From Haemophilus influenzae (GTDB lineage Bacteria; Pseudomonadota; Gammaproteobacteria; Enterobacterales; Pasteurellaceae), in contig OV298644.1 in assembly GCA_923172585.1 (NCBI GenBank), positions 1,381,427 to 1,445,426 of the forward strand: a stretch of 64,000 nt of DNA, given 5' to 3'. Of the stretch, positions 19,651 to 30,110 are shown one piece after another. A program made the position numbers and the translations under genes. Within the stretch, counting starts at the first letter, position 1. Each line of letters begins with the position of its first letter. Under the pieces are notes generated by a model. It made no database searches. It had not been told where the DNA came from and was given only the letters and a program-made list of their open reading frames with translations.

Positions 19651-21786
19651 TTATTGTGTTGCTTGAATTGCGGTTAAGGCAATTGTGTACACAATATCAT
19701 CAACTAAGGCACCACGAGATAAGTCATTGACTGGTTTGCGCATACCTTGAAGCATTGGGCCAATAGACACTAAATCTGCAGAGCGTTGTACTGCTTTGTA
19801 AGTCGTGTTACCCGTATTTAAGTCAGGGAATACGAATACCGTTGCTTTACCTGCTACTGGTGAATTTGGTGCTTTAGAGCGAGCCACATCTTCCATCACA
19901 GCCGCATCGTATTGTAATGGGCCATCGATTAATAAATCAGGGCGTTTTTCTTTCGCAATACGAGTTGCTTCTTTCACTTTTTCTACATCAGCACCGCTAC
20001 CAGATGTACCTGTTGAGTAAGAAATCATCGCGACTTTTGGATCAATACCAAATGCTTTCGCAGAATCTGCTGATTGAATTGCAATTTCAGCAAGTTGTTC
20101 TGCAGTTGGATCTGGGTTTACCGCACAGTCACCATAAACAAGCACTTGATCTGGTAATAACATAAAGAAGATAGAAGAAACAATCGAACTACCTGGTGCA
20201 GTTTTGATGATTTGCATTGGTGGTCGAATGGTGTTTGCAGTGGTGTGGACAGCGCCAGATACTAAACCATCTACTTCATTTGCTTCTAACATCATGGTAC
20301 CAAGCACTACGGTGTCTTCTAGTTGTTCACGAGCCGCAGTTTCGGTCATACCTTTTGCTTTACGTAATTCAACTAAACGATCAACATAGTTTTCACGAAC
20401 GTCAGCAGGATTGATGATTGTAATACCTTTACCTAATTTAACACCTTGTGCTTCTGCAACTCGTTGAACGGATGCAGGATCTGCTAAAAGCACACATTCC
20501 GCAATGCCACGTTCTGCACAAAGTACGGCTGCTTTGATTGTACGAGGTTCATCGCCTTCAGGAAGCACAATACGTTTTTTCGCCGCACGAGCAAGTTCAG
20601 TTAATTGGAAACGGAATGCAGGCGGGGATAAGCGAGGTAAACGGCTGGAATCTGCAACTAAATTATTGATAAAGTCAGCATTAAAGTGTTGGCTAATGTA
20701 TTGTTTAATATTTTCAATACGTTCTTTGTCATCAACAGGCACTTCAAGATTAAAACTTTGTAAACTTAATGCAGTTTGCCAAGTATTGCCTTCAATACGG
20801 AAGATCGGTAATTTCGCTTTTTCAAAAGTTGGACGGCAAAGTTTATTAATTTGAGCATCAATTTTGTAACCGCCAGTTAATAAGAGACCGCCGATTTCAA
20901 TACCGTTTGATGCTGCAAGAGCGGCTGCTACAAGCACATCTGGACGATCTGCTGAAGCGACTAATAAGCTGCCTGCACGGAAATGCTCAACCATATTTGG
21001 TAAACTTCTTGCACAGAAAGTGATACCACGAATACGGCGATTGATTTCTCCTTCATTAATGATTGATGCACCTAAATGTTTGACTAAGTCGATTGCTCGT
21101 GTCGCGATTAAATTTGCATTCCAAGGCACACAAGCTAATAACTTGATGGCACTACCTGCAAATAACTTGTTTACTTCTGTTTCGCTAATATGATTGTGTT
21201 GGAATGAATCAAAAATTTCAGCAAGATCTGGACGAGTACGACCTGATTCATCAACAGGTGCATTGAATTTGTTTACAACAACACCTAAAAGATTTGGATT
21301 GTTTTTACCACCAAATAGAGAGGCTGCAGCTTCTACGCGATCTTTTAATTCGGTTGGCGTTTCAGTTGCAGGTGCTGCAACTAATACGATTTCCGCATCT
21401 AATGCTTGTGCAATTTCATAGTTGATACTGTTTGCGTAACCGTGTTTTCTTGTGGGTATTAAGCCTTCAACTACAACGATGTCATTATTTTTGGTTAATT
21501 GTTGGTGGTTAGCTACAATTTTTTCTAACAATACGTCAGACTGATTTTGACCAATTAATGATTCTGCCACGCTTAACATAAAAGGTTCGGCAGTTTCAAG
21601 GCTAGTGCTAGTGCGAATAATAGAAGTTGTGCGATCCAATTTATCTTCGCCAGTGCTTGGTTGAGAAACTGGTTTCATAAAAGCAACTTTTGCGCCTTTT
21701 TGTTCGAGAGAGTGGATTAATCCAAGACTAATGCTAGTTAAACCCACGCCTGTACTTACAGGGATAAGAATAATCGTGCGAGACAT
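19651..21786 (-). CDS. pta: Phosphate acetyltransferase Pta
   Basis: Pta converts acetyl-CoA and phosphate to acetyl phosphate; with AckA it makes ATP from overflow acetyl-CoA. The 711 residues show the three-domain arrangement of proteobacterial Pta (714 in E. coli). The N-terminal P-loop-like domain starts [20 protein letters not shown], a middle DRTGG domain follows, and the catalytic C-terminal domain begins near residue 390 with [16 protein letters not shown]. Catalytic region includes [15 protein letters not shown] and [10 protein letters not shown] near 640. It lies 67 bp downstream of ackA with an intervening terminator-like hairpin. Confidence 0.97.
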   Translation of the reverse strand: MSRTIILIPVSTGVGLTSISLGLIHSLEQKGAKVAFMKPVSQPSTGEDKLDRTTSIIRTSTSLETAEPFMLSVAESLIGQNQSDVLLEKIVANHQQLTKNNDIVVVEGLIPTRKHGYANSINYEIAQALDAEIVLVAAPATETPTELKDRVEAAASLFGGKNNPNLLGVVVNKFNAPVDESGRTRPDLAEIFDSFQHNHISETEVNKLFAGSAIKLLACVPWNANLIATRAIDLVKHLGASIINEGEINRRIRGITFCARSLPNMVEHFRAGSLLVASADRPDVLVAAALAASNGIEIGGLLLTGGYKIDAQINKLCRPTFEKAKLPIFRIEGNTWQTALSLQSFNLEVPVDDKERIENIKQYISQHFNADFINNLVADSSRLPRLSPPAFRFQLTELARAAKKRIVLPEGDEPRTIKAAVLCAERGIAECVLLADPASVQRVAEAQGVKLGKGITIINPADVRENYVDRLVELRKAKGMTETAAREQLEDTVVLGTMMLEANEVDGLVSGAVHTTANTIRPPMQIIKTAPGSSIVSSIFFMLLPDQVLVYGDCAVNPDPTAEQLAEIAIQSADSAKAFGIDPKVAMISYSTGTSGSGADVEKVKEATRIAKEKRPDLLIDGPLQYDAAVMEDVARSKAPNSPVAGKATVFVFPDLNTGNTTYKAVQRSADLVSIGPMLQGMRKPVNDLSRGALVDDIVYTIALTAIQATQ

Positions 21787-21813
21787 AGTTAAACCTTAAT
21801 ATGTATATGTTAT

Positions 21814-21844
21814 AAATAAAAACTGCCGAAAAATTCGGCAGCTT
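21814..21844 (-). terminator. Terminator-like hairpin between ackA and pta
   Basis: On the minus strand CTGCCGAA and TTCGGCAG (stem at 21823-21841) are followed by TTTTTATTTATAA. It follows the ackA stop by 12 bp and precedes pta, so it may attenuate read-through and make pta expression lower than ackA. Confidence 0.75.
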
Positions 21845-21853
21845 GTTGTTAAA

Positions 21854-23059
21854 TTAGAAACAAAGTTTTGCGGTATCTTGTGCGATAACCAATTCTTCGT
21901 TAGTTGGAAGAACAATTGCTTTAAATGCGGAATCATCAGTGGTGATTACACCATCTTTACCAAAACGTGTGGCAAGATTTCGTTCGTTATCGATTTTAAT
22001 GCCAAATAATTTTAAGTGATTTAAGGCTAATTCACGAACGTGCGCTGAGTTTTCGCCAATACCACCAGTGAATGCAATTGCATCTAAGTGATCATCGCCC
22101 AACACAGCCATATAAGCACCAATGTATTTCGCTAAACGATAGCTATAAACATTTAAAGCGCGTTTTGTTTCTGGTTTAGATTCATCATCGTAGTTATCTT
22201 CAGCATAACGGCAGTCGCTTGTTACTTCAGTTAAACCTAAAAGACCCGATTTTTTCACTAAAGTCTCTTCGATTTGATCCATAGACATACCTAGTGTTTT
22301 GTATAGGTAGAATACGATTGCAGGGTCAATATCGCCACAACGCGTACCCATTACTAAACCTTCTAGCGGAGTTAAGCCCATTGAAGTATCAATACATTGA
22401 CCGTTACGCACAACAGAAACAGAACCACCATTACCTAAGTGACAAATAATAGCATTTACTTGATCTGCAGGTTTGCCTACATATTTAGCGACTTCACGAG
22501 AAACGAAGTAGTGACTTGTGCCGTGTGCACCATAGCGACGTACGCCGTGTTCTTTATATAAAGAGTATGGAAGGGCATAAAGGAAGGCTTCTTCAGGCAT
22601 AGTTTGGTGGAATGCTGTATCAAAAACTACCACGTTTTTATCTTTTAAGTGTGGGAATGCCTTGAATGCTTCGCGAATACCAATTAAGTGAGCAGGGTTG
22701 TGAAGTGGCGCAAATTGTGCAGCATCTTCAATTCCTTTAACAACTTCATCTGTTACGATGACAGATTGAGTGTATTTTTCGCCACCGTGAACGATACGAT
22801 GACCAATTGCCGCGATAGAATTTTTAAGCTCATCATTCAGAATGTTAGATGCGATAAAATTAAGTGCTTCAGTATGCGCTGCACCTGCGCCTAAATCTGC
22901 GTTACCTTTCTCTCCATTGAGTTTCCATTTGATACGTGCTTCTGGTAAGAAAAATGCTTCGGCTAAGCCAGATAATTTTTCTTCCCCTGTTGCTGGATCA
23001 AGAATTGCAAATTTGAGTGAAGAACTACCACAGTTAAGGATAAGAACAAGTTTTGACAT
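21854..23059 (-). CDS. ackA: Acetate kinase AckA
   Basis: AckA transfers phosphate between acetyl phosphate and ADP. I start at the ATG at 23059 because [19 protein letters not shown] is the family N-terminus and AGGG lies upstream; a longer frame to 23179 adds unrelated residues. 401 residues (400 in E. coli). Visible motifs: NCGSSSLKF (ATPase fold phosphate 1), [11 protein letters not shown] (catalytic arginine), [27 protein letters not shown], and [14 protein letters not shown] near 330. It is followed by pta in the same orientation and is divergent from yfbV, the same order as in E. coli. Confidence 0.97.
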   Translation of the reverse strand: MSKLVLILNCGSSSLKFAILDPATGEEKLSGLAEAFFLPEARIKWKLNGEKGNADLGAGAAHTEALNFIASNILNDELKNSIAAIGHRIVHGGEKYTQSVIVTDEVVKGIEDAAQFAPLHNPAHLIGIREAFKAFPHLKDKNVVVFDTAFHQTMPEEAFLYALPYSLYKEHGVRRYGAHGTSHYFVSREVAKYVGKPADQVNAIICHLGNGGSVSVVRNGQCIDTSMGLTPLEGLVMGTRCGDIDPAIVFYLYKTLGMSMDQIEETLVKKSGLLGLTEVTSDCRYAEDNYDDESKPETKRALNVYSYRLAKYIGAYMAVLGDDHLDAIAFTGGIGENSAHVRELALNHLKLFGIKIDNERNLATRFGKDGVITTDDSAFKAIVLPTNEELVIAQDTAKLCF

Positions 23060-23273
23060 AGGAACCCTATATTTGATTGAGGTTAATAGAAATCCATCAT
23101 CTAAGATGGTTTGAAAAATCAGACATAGAATACACCTTTTGATGAATAAAATAAATTCATCGGTAAGGAAAAAATACAAACTTTATCGTATTTTTTGAAA
23201 AATTAAACTATTTTTACTAAAAATAGACTTAAAATAGCGTATGATAAGTGCGGTCAATTTTTGAGGTGTTTTT

Positions 23274-23717
23274 ATGGCATTTTTTTCCATTTTAAAACAG
23301 GGACAAATTTATCTTAATACTTGGCCGTTGGAGGCGAAGTTAGGCATTATTTTCCCTGAAAACCGCATTATGAAAGCCACGAGTTTTGCACAAAAATTTA
23401 TGCCTTTTGTTGCTGTGTTTGCAATTCTATGGCAGCAGTTTTATGCAAAAAATGATTTGATGGCATTTTCTATCGCAATTTTGACCGCACTTTTTGCCTT
23501 GCTTATTCCTTTTCAAGGGCTTTATTGGCTTGGTAAGCGTGCCAATACGCCATTAGAAAATCAAAGTGCGGTATGGTTTTATGATATTTGCGAACGCTTA
23601 AAACAACTACATGAACCCTTGCCTTTTGTGCAAGAAAAACCGACATATCAACATTTAGCGGAAGTCTTAAAGAAAGCTCAAAGTAAATTTGAACGTGCTT
23701 TTTGGCAGGAAATTTAG
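23274..23717 (+). CDS. yfbV: UPF0208 (DUF412) membrane protein YfbV
   Basis: A member of the YfbV family (UPF0208, DUF412). The 147 residues fit the family. It starts [20 protein letters not shown], followed by PENRIMKAT and two hydrophobic segments (around residues 42-56 and 66-86), then [15 protein letters not shown] and a soluble C-terminal part. In E. coli YfbV affects condensation of the Ter macrodomain; function here is inferred only from family. It is divergent from ackA, the same arrangement as in E. coli. Two uptake-signal cores lie within it. A short hairpin follows its stop. Confidence 0.85.
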   Translation: MAFFSILKQGQIYLNTWPLEAKLGIIFPENRIMKATSFAQKFMPFVAVFAILWQQFYAKNDLMAFSIAILTALFALLIPFQGLYWLGKRANTPLENQSAVWFYDICERLKQLHEPLPFVQEKPTYQHLAEVLKKAQSKFERAFWQEI

Positions 23718-23760
23718 TTTACGCAAACGTTTTCTTTTTGGCTTTATTTTTGTAGAATAG

Positions 23761-23787
23761 CTCGGTCGTTTTAAACGGCCGTTTTTC
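23761..23787 (+). terminator. Terminator after yfbV
   Basis: CGGTCGTTT and AAACGGCCG pair (one G-T) directly before a TTTTT run, 45 bp after yfbV and just upstream of cvpA. Confidence 0.7.
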
Positions 23788-23803
23788 ATTGAGAGATTTT
23801 TTA

Positions 23804-24295
23804 ATGATCGATTACATTATTATTGGCATTATCGCTTTTTCCATTCTTGTTAGTTTATTACGCGGTTTTGTTCGCGAAGTGCTTTCACTCGGTAGCTGGG
23901 TTGTGGCATTTATTGTAGCAAGTCAGTTCTATCCTTATCTTGCAGCTTATCTTACGCAAATTGAATCAATGTATATTCGTAATGGAACTGCAATCGCCAT
24001 TTTGTTTGTTCTGACTTTAATTGTGGGTGCCATAGTAAATTATGTGATTAGTCAATTAGTGGATAAAACGGGTTTAAGCGGCACTGATCGCGTATTAGGT
24101 GCAGCTTTCGGTTTAGTGCGTGGTGCGCTGATTGTGGCTGCGTTGTTATTTTTTATGGATACTTTTACCAATTTTGAACAAACTGATTGGTGGAAAGAAT
24201 CTCAATTAATACCGCACTTTGGTTTTATTATTGAATGGTTCTTTCAACAACTTCAGGCGAGTTCAAGTTTTTTAACTCCAACGCTTAATCAATAA
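23804..24295 (+). CDS. cvpA: Colicin V production protein homologue CvpA
   Basis: CvpA is an inner-membrane protein needed for colicin V production in E. coli and for envelope homeostasis; its biochemical role is not firmly known. The ATG at 23804 gives [20 protein letters not shown], which aligns with the family; a frame reaching 23789 starts with TTG and is less likely. 163 residues, E. coli has 162. Four hydrophobic segments are visible at about 1-20, 27-45, 62-85 and 103-120. The family motif [14 protein letters not shown] is near residue 24. purF starts 10 bp after its stop, and cvpA-purF is also an operon in E. coli. Confidence 0.92.
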   Translation: MIDYIIIGIIAFSILVSLLRGFVREVLSLGSWVVAFIVASQFYPYLAAYLTQIESMYIRNGTAIAILFVLTLIVGAIVNYVISQLVDKTGLSGTDRVLGAAFGLVRGALIVAALLFFMDTFTNFEQTDWWKESQLIPHFGFIIEWFFQQLQASSSFLTPTLNQ

Positions 24296-24305
24296 GGAAC
24301 ACAAA

Positions 24306-25823
24306 ATGTGTGGTATTGTCGGTATTGTTAGCCAAAGTCCGGTTAATGAATCTATTTATGCAGCATTAACCCTTTTGCAACATCGTGGACAAGATGCGGC
24401 AGGTATTGTAACGGTTGATGATGAAAACCGTTTTCGCTTACGTAAAGCTAATGGTTTAGTCAGTGATGTGTTCCATCAAGAACATATGCTACGCTTGCAA
24501 GGAAATGCTGGATTGGGGCATGTTCGCTATCCTACAGCGGGGAGTTCTAGCGTCTCAGAGGCTCAGCCTTTTTATGTGAATTCTCCCTATGGTGTCACTT
24601 TGGTGCATAACGGCAACTTAACCAACTCAGTGGAGTTAAAAGAAAAAGTCTTTAAAACAGCTCGCCGCCATGTAAACACGAATTCAGATTCCGAACTTCT
24701 TCTTAATATTCTGGCTAACCATCTCGATCACATTCCTCAAGATCAGCTCGATCCACAAGATATTTTCTATGCCGTTCGTAAAACTCACAAGGATGTTCGT
24801 GGTGCTTACGCCTGTGTAGCGATGATTATTGGACATGGCATGGTTGCGTTTCGTGATCCTTTTGGCATTCGTCCTTTGGTGCTGGGTAAACGCGAAGAAA
24901 ATGGCAAAACTGATTATATGTTTGCCTCTGAAACAGTGGCTTTAGATATTGTAGGTTTCGAGTTTGTGCGTGATATTGCTGCAGGCGAAGCTGTTTATGT
25001 GACGTTTGATGGCGAGCTTTATTCGCAGCAATGTACCGAAAGTGCGGTGCTAAATCCTTGTATTTTTGAGTATGTTTATTTTGCACGCCCAGATTCAACG
25101 ATTGATGGCGTCTCGGTTTATGCTGCGCGTGTTCACATGGGCGAAAAACTCGGGCAAAAAATTGCAAAAGAATGGGCTGATGAAATTGATAATATTGATG
25201 TGGTCATTCCTATTCCTGAAACTTCAACAGATATTGCGTTACAAATAGCTCGTGTTCTAGGGAAGCCTTATCGCCAAGGATTTGTGAAAAATCGCTATGT
25301 TGGCCGTACCTTTATTATGCCAGGACAAGCACAGCGTATTAGTTCTGTTCGTCGCAAATTGAATACCATTAAAGCTGAATTTAAAGATAAAAACGTGTTA
25401 TTGGTGGACGATTCTATTGTTCGAGGTACAACCTCTGAGCAAATTGTTGAAATGGCTCGCTCAGCTGGCGCGAAGAAAATTTACTTCGCCTCTGCTGCTC
25501 CAGAAATTCGTTATCCGAATGTCTATGGTATTGATATGCCGAGTTGCGATGAACTGATCGCTTATGGACGAAATGTTGAGGAAATTGCACATTTGATCGG
25601 CGTAGACAAATTAATTTTCCAAGATCTGACCGCACTTACTGAATCTGTTCAATTGGAAAATCCAGCCATTCAAGGTTTTGATTGTTCTGTTTTCACAGGC
25701 GAATATATTACAGGCGATATTAGCCCTGAATATCTTAATAAAATCGCAACTCAACGCAATGATAGTGCAAAGAAAAAACGAGAAAAACAAGCATCCAATC
25801 TTGAAATTTACAATGAACAATAA
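24306..25823 (+). CDS. purF: Amidophosphoribosyltransferase PurF
   Basis: PurF makes 5-phosphoribosylamine from PRPP and glutamine, the first step of purine synthesis, and is feedback-inhibited by purine nucleotides. 505 residues, same as E. coli. The start [14 protein letters not shown] places the catalytic cysteine 2 at the N-terminus after methionine removal. [11 protein letters not shown] and [10 protein letters not shown] belong to the glutaminase domain; the PRPP-binding loop is [18 protein letters not shown] near residue 365. The C-terminal phosphoribosyltransferase domain contains the [11 protein letters not shown] motif. Follows cvpA by 10 bp. Uptake signals lie at about 25050 and 25630. 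Confidence 0.97.
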   Translation: MCGIVGIVSQSPVNESIYAALTLLQHRGQDAAGIVTVDDENRFRLRKANGLVSDVFHQEHMLRLQGNAGLGHVRYPTAGSSSVSEAQPFYVNSPYGVTLVHNGNLTNSVELKEKVFKTARRHVNTNSDSELLLNILANHLDHIPQDQLDPQDIFYAVRKTHKDVRGAYACVAMIIGHGMVAFRDPFGIRPLVLGKREENGKTDYMFASETVALDIVGFEFVRDIAAGEAVYVTFDGELYSQQCTESAVLNPCIFEYVYFARPDSTIDGVSVYAARVHMGEKLGQKIAKEWADEIDNIDVVIPIPETSTDIALQIARVLGKPYRQGFVKNRYVGRTFIMPGQAQRISSVRRKLNTIKAEFKDKNVLLVDDSIVRGTTSEQIVEMARSAGAKKIYFASAAPEIRYPNVYGIDMPSCDELIAYGRNVEEIAHLIGVDKLIFQDLTALTESVQLENPAIQGFDCSVFTGEYITGDISPEYLNKIATQRNDSAKKKREKQASNLEIYNEQ

Positions 25824-25877
25824 ATGCTAGGCATTAAGAGGGATAAAAATCATCGTATTAAAAGTGCGGTGATTTTT

Positions 25878-26768
25878 TTATTTGTTTTTTAGGATGTCTT
25901 TTAGATAGTTTTTGCAATCAGCATATTGAAATTTGAATCCAGCGTTGAGTAATTTTTCAGGTACAACATTTTGACTTTCGAGTAATAGATTTGCTCGCTC
26001 GCCAAGAATAAAATGTAATAGCCATTTTGGAATGGTTGCAAAAGCAGGACGTTTTAATATTCGAGCCAAAGTGCGGTTAAATTTATGTTGTTTTATAGAC
26101 TTGGGGGCAGCGAAGTTAAACGCCCCTCTGCATTCTGAATGATCGAGTAAAAATAAAATGCCGTTTACCATATCTTCCAAAGCAATCCAAGGGAAATATT
26201 GCTCTCCCTTGCCCAATTTACCGCCAAGTCCCCATTTGTATAAAGGCAACATTTTAGCAAGTGCGCCTCCTTTCTTAGAAAAGACCATGCCTGTTCTCAT
26301 CAAACAAACTCTAGCATGTGCTTGTTGCGCAATATTTTCCCAATCTTGGCATAATTGTGCAGTGAAGGTTTTTGCTGTTTTGCTTGTTTCGGTAATTTTT
26401 TGTTCGTCTTGATCGCCGTAAATTCCTGTTGCTGAACCTGATATAAAAATTGGGTGTTGCTGATACTGATTGATGAATTCAACCAGTTGAGTAGTGAGGC
26501 TTAAACGACTTTCTCGTAAAATAGATTTCTGGTTTTTCGACCAAACTTTATGAAAAATTGGCTCGCCAGCAAGATTGATGATGGCATCAAACTGTTCTTG
26601 TGAATTAAGTTGGGAAAGTGCGGTAATAAATTTGATGTTTTTGTGCTTTGAGAGAGTGTGCGGCGAACTTGAGCGCGTTAAGATCGTCACTTGTTCATTG
26701 CGTAAACAGAGTTGTTCGACAAGTGCTTTGCCGATAAGTCCTGTTCCTCCCGTTAATAGAATATTCAT
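25878..26768 (-). CDS. yfcH: TIGR01777-family NAD-dependent epimerase/dehydratase-like protein
   Basis: An atypical short-chain dehydrogenase of the YfcH/TIGR01777 family, possibly a sugar-nucleotide epimerase; the substrate is unknown. 296 residues (297 in E. coli). [20 protein letters not shown] is the Rossmann nucleotide-binding motif, NLAGEPIF the active-site region and [14 protein letters not shown] the family motif. The C-terminus carries a DUF1731 part with the [17 protein letters not shown] motif. Its ATG overlaps the argR stop by 1 bp, so the two are coupled. An uptake signal lies just beyond its end near 25861. I infer the function only from the fold. Confidence 0.85.
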   Translation of the reverse strand: MNILLTGGTGLIGKALVEQLCLRNEQVTILTRSSSPHTLSKHKNIKFITALSQLNSQEQFDAIINLAGEPIFHKVWSKNQKSILRESRLSLTTQLVEFINQYQQHPIFISGSATGIYGDQDEQKITETSKTAKTFTAQLCQDWENIAQQAHARVCLMRTGMVFSKKGGALAKMLPLYKWGLGGKLGKGEQYFPWIALEDMVNGILFLLDHSECRGAFNFAAPKSIKQHKFNRTLARILKRPAFATIPKWLLHFILGERANLLLESQNVVPEKLLNAGFKFQYADCKNYLKDILKNK

Positions 26769-27223
26769 TACAATGCGTTTTCAAATAAACGTTGGATATT
26801 TTGCAATAATTCGTCGATAGGTTTATCGTTTGTGGGCGTGACAAAAATAGTATCATCGCCTGCGATAGTGCCTAAAATGCCTTCTGATTTTCCAATGGAA
26901 TCAAGTAATCGTGCAATTAATTGAGCAGCACCGGGCGTCGTTTTTATTATGATTAACATCGCATTGTGATCAACATCTAAGACAAGATTTTTTAATGGAC
27001 TACTGGTATTGGGAACACTTAATTCATTTGGTAAGCAATAGACCATTTCCATTTTGGTATTACGGGTGCGAACCGCACCAAATTTGCTGAGCATTCTTGA
27101 TATTTTTGATTGATTAATACCAGTAAAGCCTTGTTTTTTTAAGGCATCGACAATTTCACTTTGAGAACCAAAGCGTTCTTGGTTGAGTAATTCTTTAAAA
27201 GCGTGAGTTAAATTCTCAGTCAT
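26768..27223 (-). CDS. argR: Arginine repressor ArgR
   Basis: ArgR is the hexameric arginine-sensing repressor of arginine genes and a cofactor of plasmid multimer recombination. 151 residues (156 in E. coli). The winged HTH spans residues 1-75 ([37 protein letters not shown]). The C-terminal oligomer and arginine-binding domain has [20 protein letters not shown] and the [13 protein letters not shown] motif, whose DD residues bind arginine. Divergent from mdh. An ARG-box-like sequence sits 25 bp upstream, consistent with autoregulation. yfcH follows with overlap. Confidence 0.95.
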   Translation of the reverse strand: MTENLTHAFKELLNQERFGSQSEIVDALKKQGFTGINQSKISRMLSKFGAVRTRNTKMEMVYCLPNELSVPNTSSPLKNLVLDVDHNAMLIIIKTTPGAAQLIARLLDSIGKSEGILGTIAGDDTIFVTPTNDKPIDELLQNIQRLFENAL

Positions 27224-27247
27224 CTTTATTTTTCAATAGTCAAAATT

Positions 27248-27272
27248 TGCATAAGAATTGCATAAAAATTCA
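27248..27272. promoter_or_regulatory. ARG-box-like operator upstream of argR
   Basis: TGCATAAAAATTCA (27259-27272) matches the ArgR box TGAATWWWWATTCA at 13 of 14 positions. A weaker overlapping half, TGCATAAGAATTGC (27248-27261), lies beside it. Position, 25-49 bp upstream of the argR ATG, suits autoregulation. Confidence 0.55.
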
Positions 27273-27326
27273 CTTTCATCAACTGAAATATGAATAAGAA
27301 CGAAGAGAAGAAAATATTTATCTCAG

Positions 27327-27348
27327 AAATGTGAACTAGATCATAGAA
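27327..27348. promoter_or_regulatory. CRP-like site upstream of mdh
   Basis: AAATGTGAACTAGATCATAG resembles the CRP consensus with TGTGA and TCATA spaced by 6 bp. It lies about 80-100 bp upstream of the mdh ATG, suggesting catabolite control. Confidence 0.6.
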
Positions 27349-27429
27349 TGATATTTCTCTATTTGTAATTGTAAGATGAACATTTTAAAATCAGTCTGTT
27401 TTAAATTAACTAACATATAAGGAGTATTT

Positions 27430-28365
27430 ATGAAAGTTGCTGTATTAGGTGCCGCAGGTGGTATTGGTCAAGCATTAGCGTTATTACTAAAACTTCAGTT
27501 GCCAGCAGGCTCAGATTTAGCATTATATGATATTGCCCCTGTTACCCCAGGTGTTGCAGTAGATGTGAGCCATATTCCAACGGCAGTGAATGTGAAAGGT
27601 TTTTCTGGTGAAGATCCAACTCCAGCACTTGAAGGTGCGGATGTTGTATTAATTTCTGCTGGTGTTGCACGTAAACCTGGTATGGATCGTTCAGATTTAT
27701 TCAATATTAATGCAGGTATCGTGCGTGGTTTAATTGAAAAAGTCGCGGTTACTTGCCCGAAAGCCTGTGTTGGTATCATCACTAACCCAGTAAATACTAC
27801 TGTTGCGATTGCGGCTGAAGTGTTGAAAAAAGCAGGTGTTTACGACAAACGTAAATTATTTGGCGTGACAACTTTAGACGTGTTGCGTTCTGAAACCTTT
27901 GTGGCTGAATTAAAAGGTTTAAATGTTTCTCGTACGAGCGTTCCTGTTATTGGTGGTCACTCAGGTGTGACTATTCTTCCATTACTTTCTCAAGTTCAAT
28001 ATGCAAAATGGAATGAAGATGAAATCGAACCATTAACAAAACGTATCCAAAATGCAGGTACAGAAGTGGTCAATGCAAAAGCGGGGGGCGGTTCAGCAAC
28101 TCTTTCAATGGCGCAAGCTGCAGCACGTTTTGCGCGTTCTTTAGTGAAAGGATTAAGTGGCGAGACAGTGGTTGAATGTACTTATGTTGAAGGCGATGGC
28201 AAATATGCTCGTTTCTTCTCTCAGCCAGTTCGTTTAGGCAAAGAAGGTGTAGAAGAAATTTTACCAATTGGTCCATTAAGCAATTTTGAACAACAAGCTC
28301 TAGAAAATATGTTGCCGACTTTACGTGCAGATATTGAATTAGGCGAAAAATTTATTAATGGTTAA
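27430..28365 (+). CDS. mdh: Malate dehydrogenase Mdh
   Basis: Mdh is the NAD-dependent malate/oxaloacetate oxidoreductase of the citric-acid cycle. 311 residues (312 in E. coli). [20 protein letters not shown] is the NAD-binding loop, [15 protein letters not shown] binds the adenine ribose, the substrate-binding arginines are in [14 protein letters not shown], and the catalytic histidine is in [13 protein letters not shown] near residue 177. AGGAG lies 7 bp before the ATG. Divergent from argR as in E. coli. A CRP-like site lies upstream, and a hairpin terminator follows. Confidence 0.97.
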   Translation: MKVAVLGAAGGIGQALALLLKLQLPAGSDLALYDIAPVTPGVAVDVSHIPTAVNVKGFSGEDPTPALEGADVVLISAGVARKPGMDRSDLFNINAGIVRGLIEKVAVTCPKACVGIITNPVNTTVAIAAEVLKKAGVYDKRKLFGVTTLDVLRSETFVAELKGLNVSRTSVPVIGGHSGVTILPLLSQVQYAKWNEDEIEPLTKRIQNAGTEVVNAKAGGGSATLSMAQAAARFARSLVKGLSGETVVECTYVEGDGKYARFFSQPVRLGKEGVEEILPIGPLSNFEQQALENMLPTLRADIELGEKFING

Positions 28366-28377
28366 TCATTAAAAAGT

Positions 28378-28402
28378 AAGGGGAGCGTTAGCTCCCTTTT
28401 TT
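28378..28402 (+). terminator. Terminator after mdh
   Basis: GGGAGC (28381-28386) and GCTCCC (28391-28396) pair around GTTA and precede a TTTTTT tract. Confidence 0.85.
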
Positions 28403-28412
28403 ATGTTTCGAT

Positions 28413-28438
28413 AAAAAAGCCACCAAATGGTGGCTTTG
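28413..28438 (-). terminator. Terminator after lysS
   Basis: AGCCACC (28418-28424) and GGTGGCT (28429-28435) pair; on the minus strand six T residues follow. It lies 15 bp downstream of the lysS stop, facing the mdh terminator. Confidence 0.85.
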
Positions 28439-28450
28439 TTTGTATCTTTA

Positions 28451-29959
28451 TTATTTCTGACGCATTGCAGGGAACAAGATCACATCACGAATGGATGGTG
28501 CATTTGCATAAAGCATCGCTAGACGGTCGATACCTAAACCTTCCCCAGCTGTTGGTGGTAAGCCGTGTTCTAGTGCAACAACAAAGTCTTCATCTTTAAA
28601 CATCGCTTCATCATCGCCCGCTTCTTTCGCAGTCACTTGTGCATCGAAACGTTCGTTTTGATCTTCTGCATCATTTAATTCTGAGAAACCATTACCGATT
28701 TCACGGCCACCGATAAATAGCTCAAAACGATCTGTTACATCAGGATTTTCATCATTACGACGTGCAAGTGGCGAAATTTCCGCAGGATGAGCCATTAAGA
28801 AGGTTGGTTGAATTAAGTGATGTTCAGCCACTTCTTCAAAGATTGCATTGACAATGCTGCCTAAGCCCCAAGATTTTTGTACTTCAATACCTAAGCGTTC
28901 AGCCGTGGCTTTTGCACGATTAAAGTCATATAAATCTTCTTTTACGATACCTTTGTCAGCACCATATTTAATGGTTGCATCGTGTAATGTAATACGCTCA
29001 AATGGTTTGCCGAAGTCAAATTCTAAATCACCGTATTTCACAATGGTTGTACCAAGAATATCAATCGCTAATTTACGAAGCAGTTCTTCGGTGTTATCCA
29101 TTAAATCGTGGTAATCTGCATAGGCTTGATAATATTCAAGCATAGTAAATTCTGGATTATGACGAACAGAAACCCCTTCATTACGGAAGTTGCGGTTTAA
29201 TTCAAATACTCGTTCAAATCCACCAACGACCAAGCGTTTTAAATAAAGTTCAGGTGCGATACGCAAATACATATCCACATCTAATGCATTATGATGAGTC
29301 ACGAAAGGACGTGCAGATGCACCGCCTGGAATCACTTGTAACATTGGCGTTTCCACTTCCATAAAGCCTTTAGAAATGAAATATTCACGAATACCCGCGA
29401 CAACTTTAGAACGAATAATAAAAGTGCGGCGAGATTCTTCGTTAGAAATTAAATCTAAATAACGTTGGCGATAACGAACTTCTTGGTCGGTTAAACCATG
29501 GAATTTGTCTGGTAATGGACGAAGTGCTTTGGTTAAAAGTTGAACTTCAGTTGTTTTGATGGTTAATTCATTGGTTTTAGTTTTGAAAAGTGTACCTTTC
29601 ACTCCAATGATATCGCCTAAATCCCAGTTACCTACATCTTCAGCATAAACGCCTTCAGGCAAATTATCGCGTGCAACATAAAGCTGGATTTTGCCGCTCA
29701 TATCTTGAATAGTGATAAACGTTGCTTTACCCATTGCACGACGAGTCATAATACGACCAGCAACTTGTACTTCAATGCTTTTCTCTTTTAAGATTTCACC
29801 GTCTTCTGCATCATATTGATTGTGCAAATCTTGTGCGAGAGCATCACGACGAAACTTGTTTGGAAATGCATTACCTTTTGCACGTAATGCGGCTAATTTT
29901 TCACGACGAACGAGCATTTCGCCATTGAGATCTAATTCTTTAACTTCTTGTTCTGACAT
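28451..29959 (-). CDS. lysS: Lysyl-tRNA synthetase (class II) LysS
   Basis: LysS charges tRNA-Lys. The 502 residues match the class II family (505). An OB-fold anticodon-binding domain ([20 protein letters not shown]) near residue 65 is followed by the class II core: motif 1 around [20 protein letters not shown], motif 2 [20 protein letters not shown] near 260, and motif 3 [18 protein letters not shown] near 470. Starts 151 bp after prfB stops, on the same strand, as in the E. coli prfB-lysS operon. A terminator follows. Confidence 0.97.
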   Translation of the reverse strand: MSEQEVKELDLNGEMLVRREKLAALRAKGNAFPNKFRRDALAQDLHNQYDAEDGEILKEKSIEVQVAGRIMTRRAMGKATFITIQDMSGKIQLYVARDNLPEGVYAEDVGNWDLGDIIGVKGTLFKTKTNELTIKTTEVQLLTKALRPLPDKFHGLTDQEVRYRQRYLDLISNEESRRTFIIRSKVVAGIREYFISKGFMEVETPMLQVIPGGASARPFVTHHNALDVDMYLRIAPELYLKRLVVGGFERVFELNRNFRNEGVSVRHNPEFTMLEYYQAYADYHDLMDNTEELLRKLAIDILGTTIVKYGDLEFDFGKPFERITLHDATIKYGADKGIVKEDLYDFNRAKATAERLGIEVQKSWGLGSIVNAIFEEVAEHHLIQPTFLMAHPAEISPLARRNDENPDVTDRFELFIGGREIGNGFSELNDAEDQNERFDAQVTAKEAGDDEAMFKDEDFVVALEHGLPPTAGEGLGIDRLAMLYANAPSIRDVILFPAMRQK

Positions 29960-30076
29960 ATTGTTTACCTTTTTTATAAATTAATAAGAAATTTTTATTT
30001 TCTTTGTTTACTTTAGGAGCTGTCGAAGACTAAAGGAAATATATTATCGAAAGCCCCCTTCCGTCGCTTCGCGCCA

Positions 30077-30101
30077 CTTTCCCCCGTAAACAGGGGAAGG
30101 C
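30077..30101. repeat. Small palindrome between prfB and lysS
   Basis: TTCCCC and GGGGAA pair around CGTAAAC inside a GC-rich patch that also contains CCGTCGCTTCGCGCC. It lacks a clear T tract. The patch is more GC-rich than its surroundings and might be an intergenic repeat element, but I saw no second copy in the window. Confidence 0.4.
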
Positions 30102-30110
30102 AAGAAATTT

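Noticed and set aside
23060-23179. N-terminal extension of AckA
   Set aside because: The extra 40 residues match nothing in the family; [13 protein letters not shown] with AGGG upstream is the true start.
27248-27261. Second strong ARG box
   Set aside because: Several mismatches and an overlap of only 11 bp with the good box; tandem ARG boxes are usually about 21 bp apart.
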